A stretch of 63,276 nt of DNA from the NCBI GenBank assembly GCA_017469925.1, contig JAFUFK010000004.1:1-63276 (forward strand). Reading direction: 5' to 3'. Positions 62,113 through 63,276 of this stretch are shown here, piece by piece. The position numbers were made by a program, and so were the translations under genes. The stretch comes from Bacteroidaceae bacterium. Its GTDB lineage: Bacteria > Bacteroidota > Bacteroidia > Bacteroidales > Bacteroidaceae. The number at the start of each line of letters is the position of its first letter. Position 1 is the first letter of the stretch. Below the pieces are notes generated by a model that saw only the letters and a list, made by a program, of their open reading frames with translations, was not told the DNA's origin and ran no database searches.

Positions 62113-63276
62113 ATGAAGAAATCAAAACTATGGATGCTCGCCGCCATCCTCGTAATCTGCGGCGCAAGCGTATGCCGGGCGCAGCAGGGAGCCGAGTCGG
62201 CGATGGTCTGTCCGCAGGCGGAATGGTCGCGGGCGGGCGACATCCTGATGCACACTCCCGGACAGGAACTGTTCAACGGCGTCATCCATCCCTCAGCGGG
62301 GCTGTTTGAGGATTATTTCGACGTGGACAAGGCCGCCGAGGAGCATCGCGGCTACATCGAGATGCTGCGGAAGAACGGCATCCGCGTACACACCGTGGCA
62401 GACATCCTGTCCGAGGTGGGCATCGACAGTCTGCGCAGGCTCGCCGCCGACGTGCTGACGTATGACATCAGCAGCATCCCCGACGAGAGCGCCGACGAGA
62501 CGGAGGCATACCGACAGGACATCCTCGCGAAGATGAGCCGCAACGACCTCATACGCTGCATCCTGCTGCAGCCCACGGTGAAACTCTCGCGCACCGACAC
62601 GAACACGGGCTACGAGGCGCAGTACCTCCAGAACCCGCTGATGAACCTCTACTTCACCCGCGACCAGAGCATCACCACGCCGCGCGGCCACGTCATCTGT
62701 CGGATGAACTCCAGCCAGCGCTCCCCCGAGACCAACATCATCGCGCTCTGCTACGAGCACCTCGGCCTGAAGCCCATCCTCCGCATCGAGGGCGACGGAC
62801 GGCTGGAGGGCGGCGACTATATTCCGGCTGGAAACGTCTCGCTCATCGGCTGCGGCATGCGCACCAACGACGAGGGCATCCGCCAGTTGATGGAGGCCGA
62901 CGCCTTCGGCCACGACACCATCGTCGTGGTCCGCGACCACAAACTTTGGCAGATGCAGATGCACCTCGACACCCATTTTAACATCATCGACCGCGACCTC
63001 TGCACCATGGTGCGCAGCCGCTACGAGGCGCAGCCCGGACAGCCCGAATACAACACCTGCGACATCTGGACCCGCAAGCCCGGCACGCCCGACTATTCCC
63101 TCTGGCGGCAAGACGTACCCTTCGTGGAGTACATCAAGAGCCGCGGCTTCGAGATTATCCCCATCGACTACGACGACGAGATGCACTACGCCAACAACTT
63201 CCTGACCATCGCCCCGCGCCACATCATGGCCGTCGGCGGTCAGAGCGAGGCCCTGCAGCAGCGCTTCCGCGAGGCC
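62113..63276 (+). CDS. Arginine deiminase with signal peptide, 3' end cut by window
   Basis: 388 codons in the window. After a signal peptide (MKKSKLWMLAAILVICGASV, then CRAQ) the chain is a canonical arginine deiminase: HTPGQELFNGVIHPSAGLFE, YFTRDQSITTPRGHV, EGGDYIPAGNVSL, MHLDTHFNIIDRDLC and NFLTIAPRHIMAVGG. The catalytic Cys lies beyond the edge. Known bacterial ArcA is cytoplasmic, so an exported form would make citrulline and ammonia outside the cytoplasm. No arcB or arcC is visible. Confidence 0.88.
   Translation, partial: MKKSKLWMLAAILVICGASVCRAQQGAESAMVCPQAEWSRAGDILMHTPGQELFNGVIHPSAGLFEDYFDVDKAAEEHRGYIEMLRKNGIRVHTVADILSEVGIDSLRRLAADVLTYDISSIPDESADETEAYRQDILAKMSRNDLIRCILLQPTVKLSRTDTNTGYEAQYLQNPLMNLYFTRDQSITTPRGHVICRMNSSQRSPETNIIALCYEHLGLKPILRIEGDGRLEGGDYIPAGNVSLIGCGMRTNDEGIRQLMEADAFGHDTIVVVRDHKLWQMQMHLDTHFNIIDRDLCTMVRSRYEAQPGQPEYNTCDIWTRKPGTPDYSLWRQDVPFVEYIKSRGFEIIPIDYDDEMHYANNFLTIAPRHIMAVGGQSEALQQRFREA

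Overview
The window comes from a Bacteroidota chromosome, most likely order Bacteroidales and probably a Prevotella-like member of Prevotellaceae. Evidence: promoters with the Bacteroidota -33 TTTG / -7 TAnnTTTG consensus, weak Shine-Dalgarno signals, a PorZ-like type IX secretion component, Prevotella-type C-terminal tails (YDLSGRR..., GPYYDLMGHK...), a BspA-like leucine-rich-repeat protein, a smalltalk/HU/DUF4248 gene set, diaminopimelate dehydrogenase, and the conserved blocks ftsX-DUF3098-uppP-truB-queA and metK-DUF4271-hemD-rnpA-yidD. Genus and species cannot be fixed from this sequence alone. Almost everything is ordinary single-copy core genome; no tRNA, rRNA, integrase, transposase or CRISPR array was found.

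Layout. 1-3948: a minus-strand redox run (flavodoxin, cupin, enolase, flavodiiron FprA, the last cut by the window edge) divergent from a Crp/Fnr regulator. 4144-11004: plus-strand membrane protein and winged-helix regulator, PafA-like phosphatase, HhH/barrel protein, radical SAM protein, TrkH. 11345-17808: secreted protein, nadB, PBP4-type carboxypeptidase, a HAD phosphatase-hotdog thioesterase fusion, an ion antiporter. 17874-24418 (minus): aroQ, O-methyltransferase, rbfA, LolC/E-type permease, then GH20 hexosaminidase, anaerobic sulfatase-maturase-type radical SAM enzyme and an N-acetylhexosamine-kinase-like gene. 24504-32038 (minus): leuS, two YitT proteins, rdgB, porZ. 32096-36207: S24/LexA-like repressor with two small proteins, a leucine-rich-repeat protein, then HU-like and smalltalk genes. 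36342-42342: lipoprotein, miaB, ftsX, DUF3098, uppP, truB, queA, folK. 42333-45826 (minus): fucose isomerase, permease and mutarotase. 46305-55047: metK through tatD, peptidase C1, ddh, luxS, DUF3667. 55054-63276: membrane-anchored AraC-type regulator, PreA-like enzyme, and a row of exported proteins ending in a truncated arginine deiminase carrying a signal peptide.

How genes work together. Fucose uptake and isomerisation, hexosaminidase, sulfatase maturation and hexosamine phosphorylation together suggest use of sulfated, fucosylated host or plant glycans (inference). The final 5 kb is a string of exported proteins whose N-terminal signal sequences are homologous at DNA level while the mature parts are unrelated.

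The most unusual signal is non-coding. Four intergenic regions carry short arrays with a pitch of 21-23 bp (about two helical turns), different in sequence at each locus and often with a small dyad in each unit. In addition, GC-rich REP-like palindromes and other dispersed repeats lie in frame inside leuS, the AraC-type regulator, preA, and probably tatD and the DUF3089 gene, and AT-rich heptad linkers embed start codons of metK and yidD.
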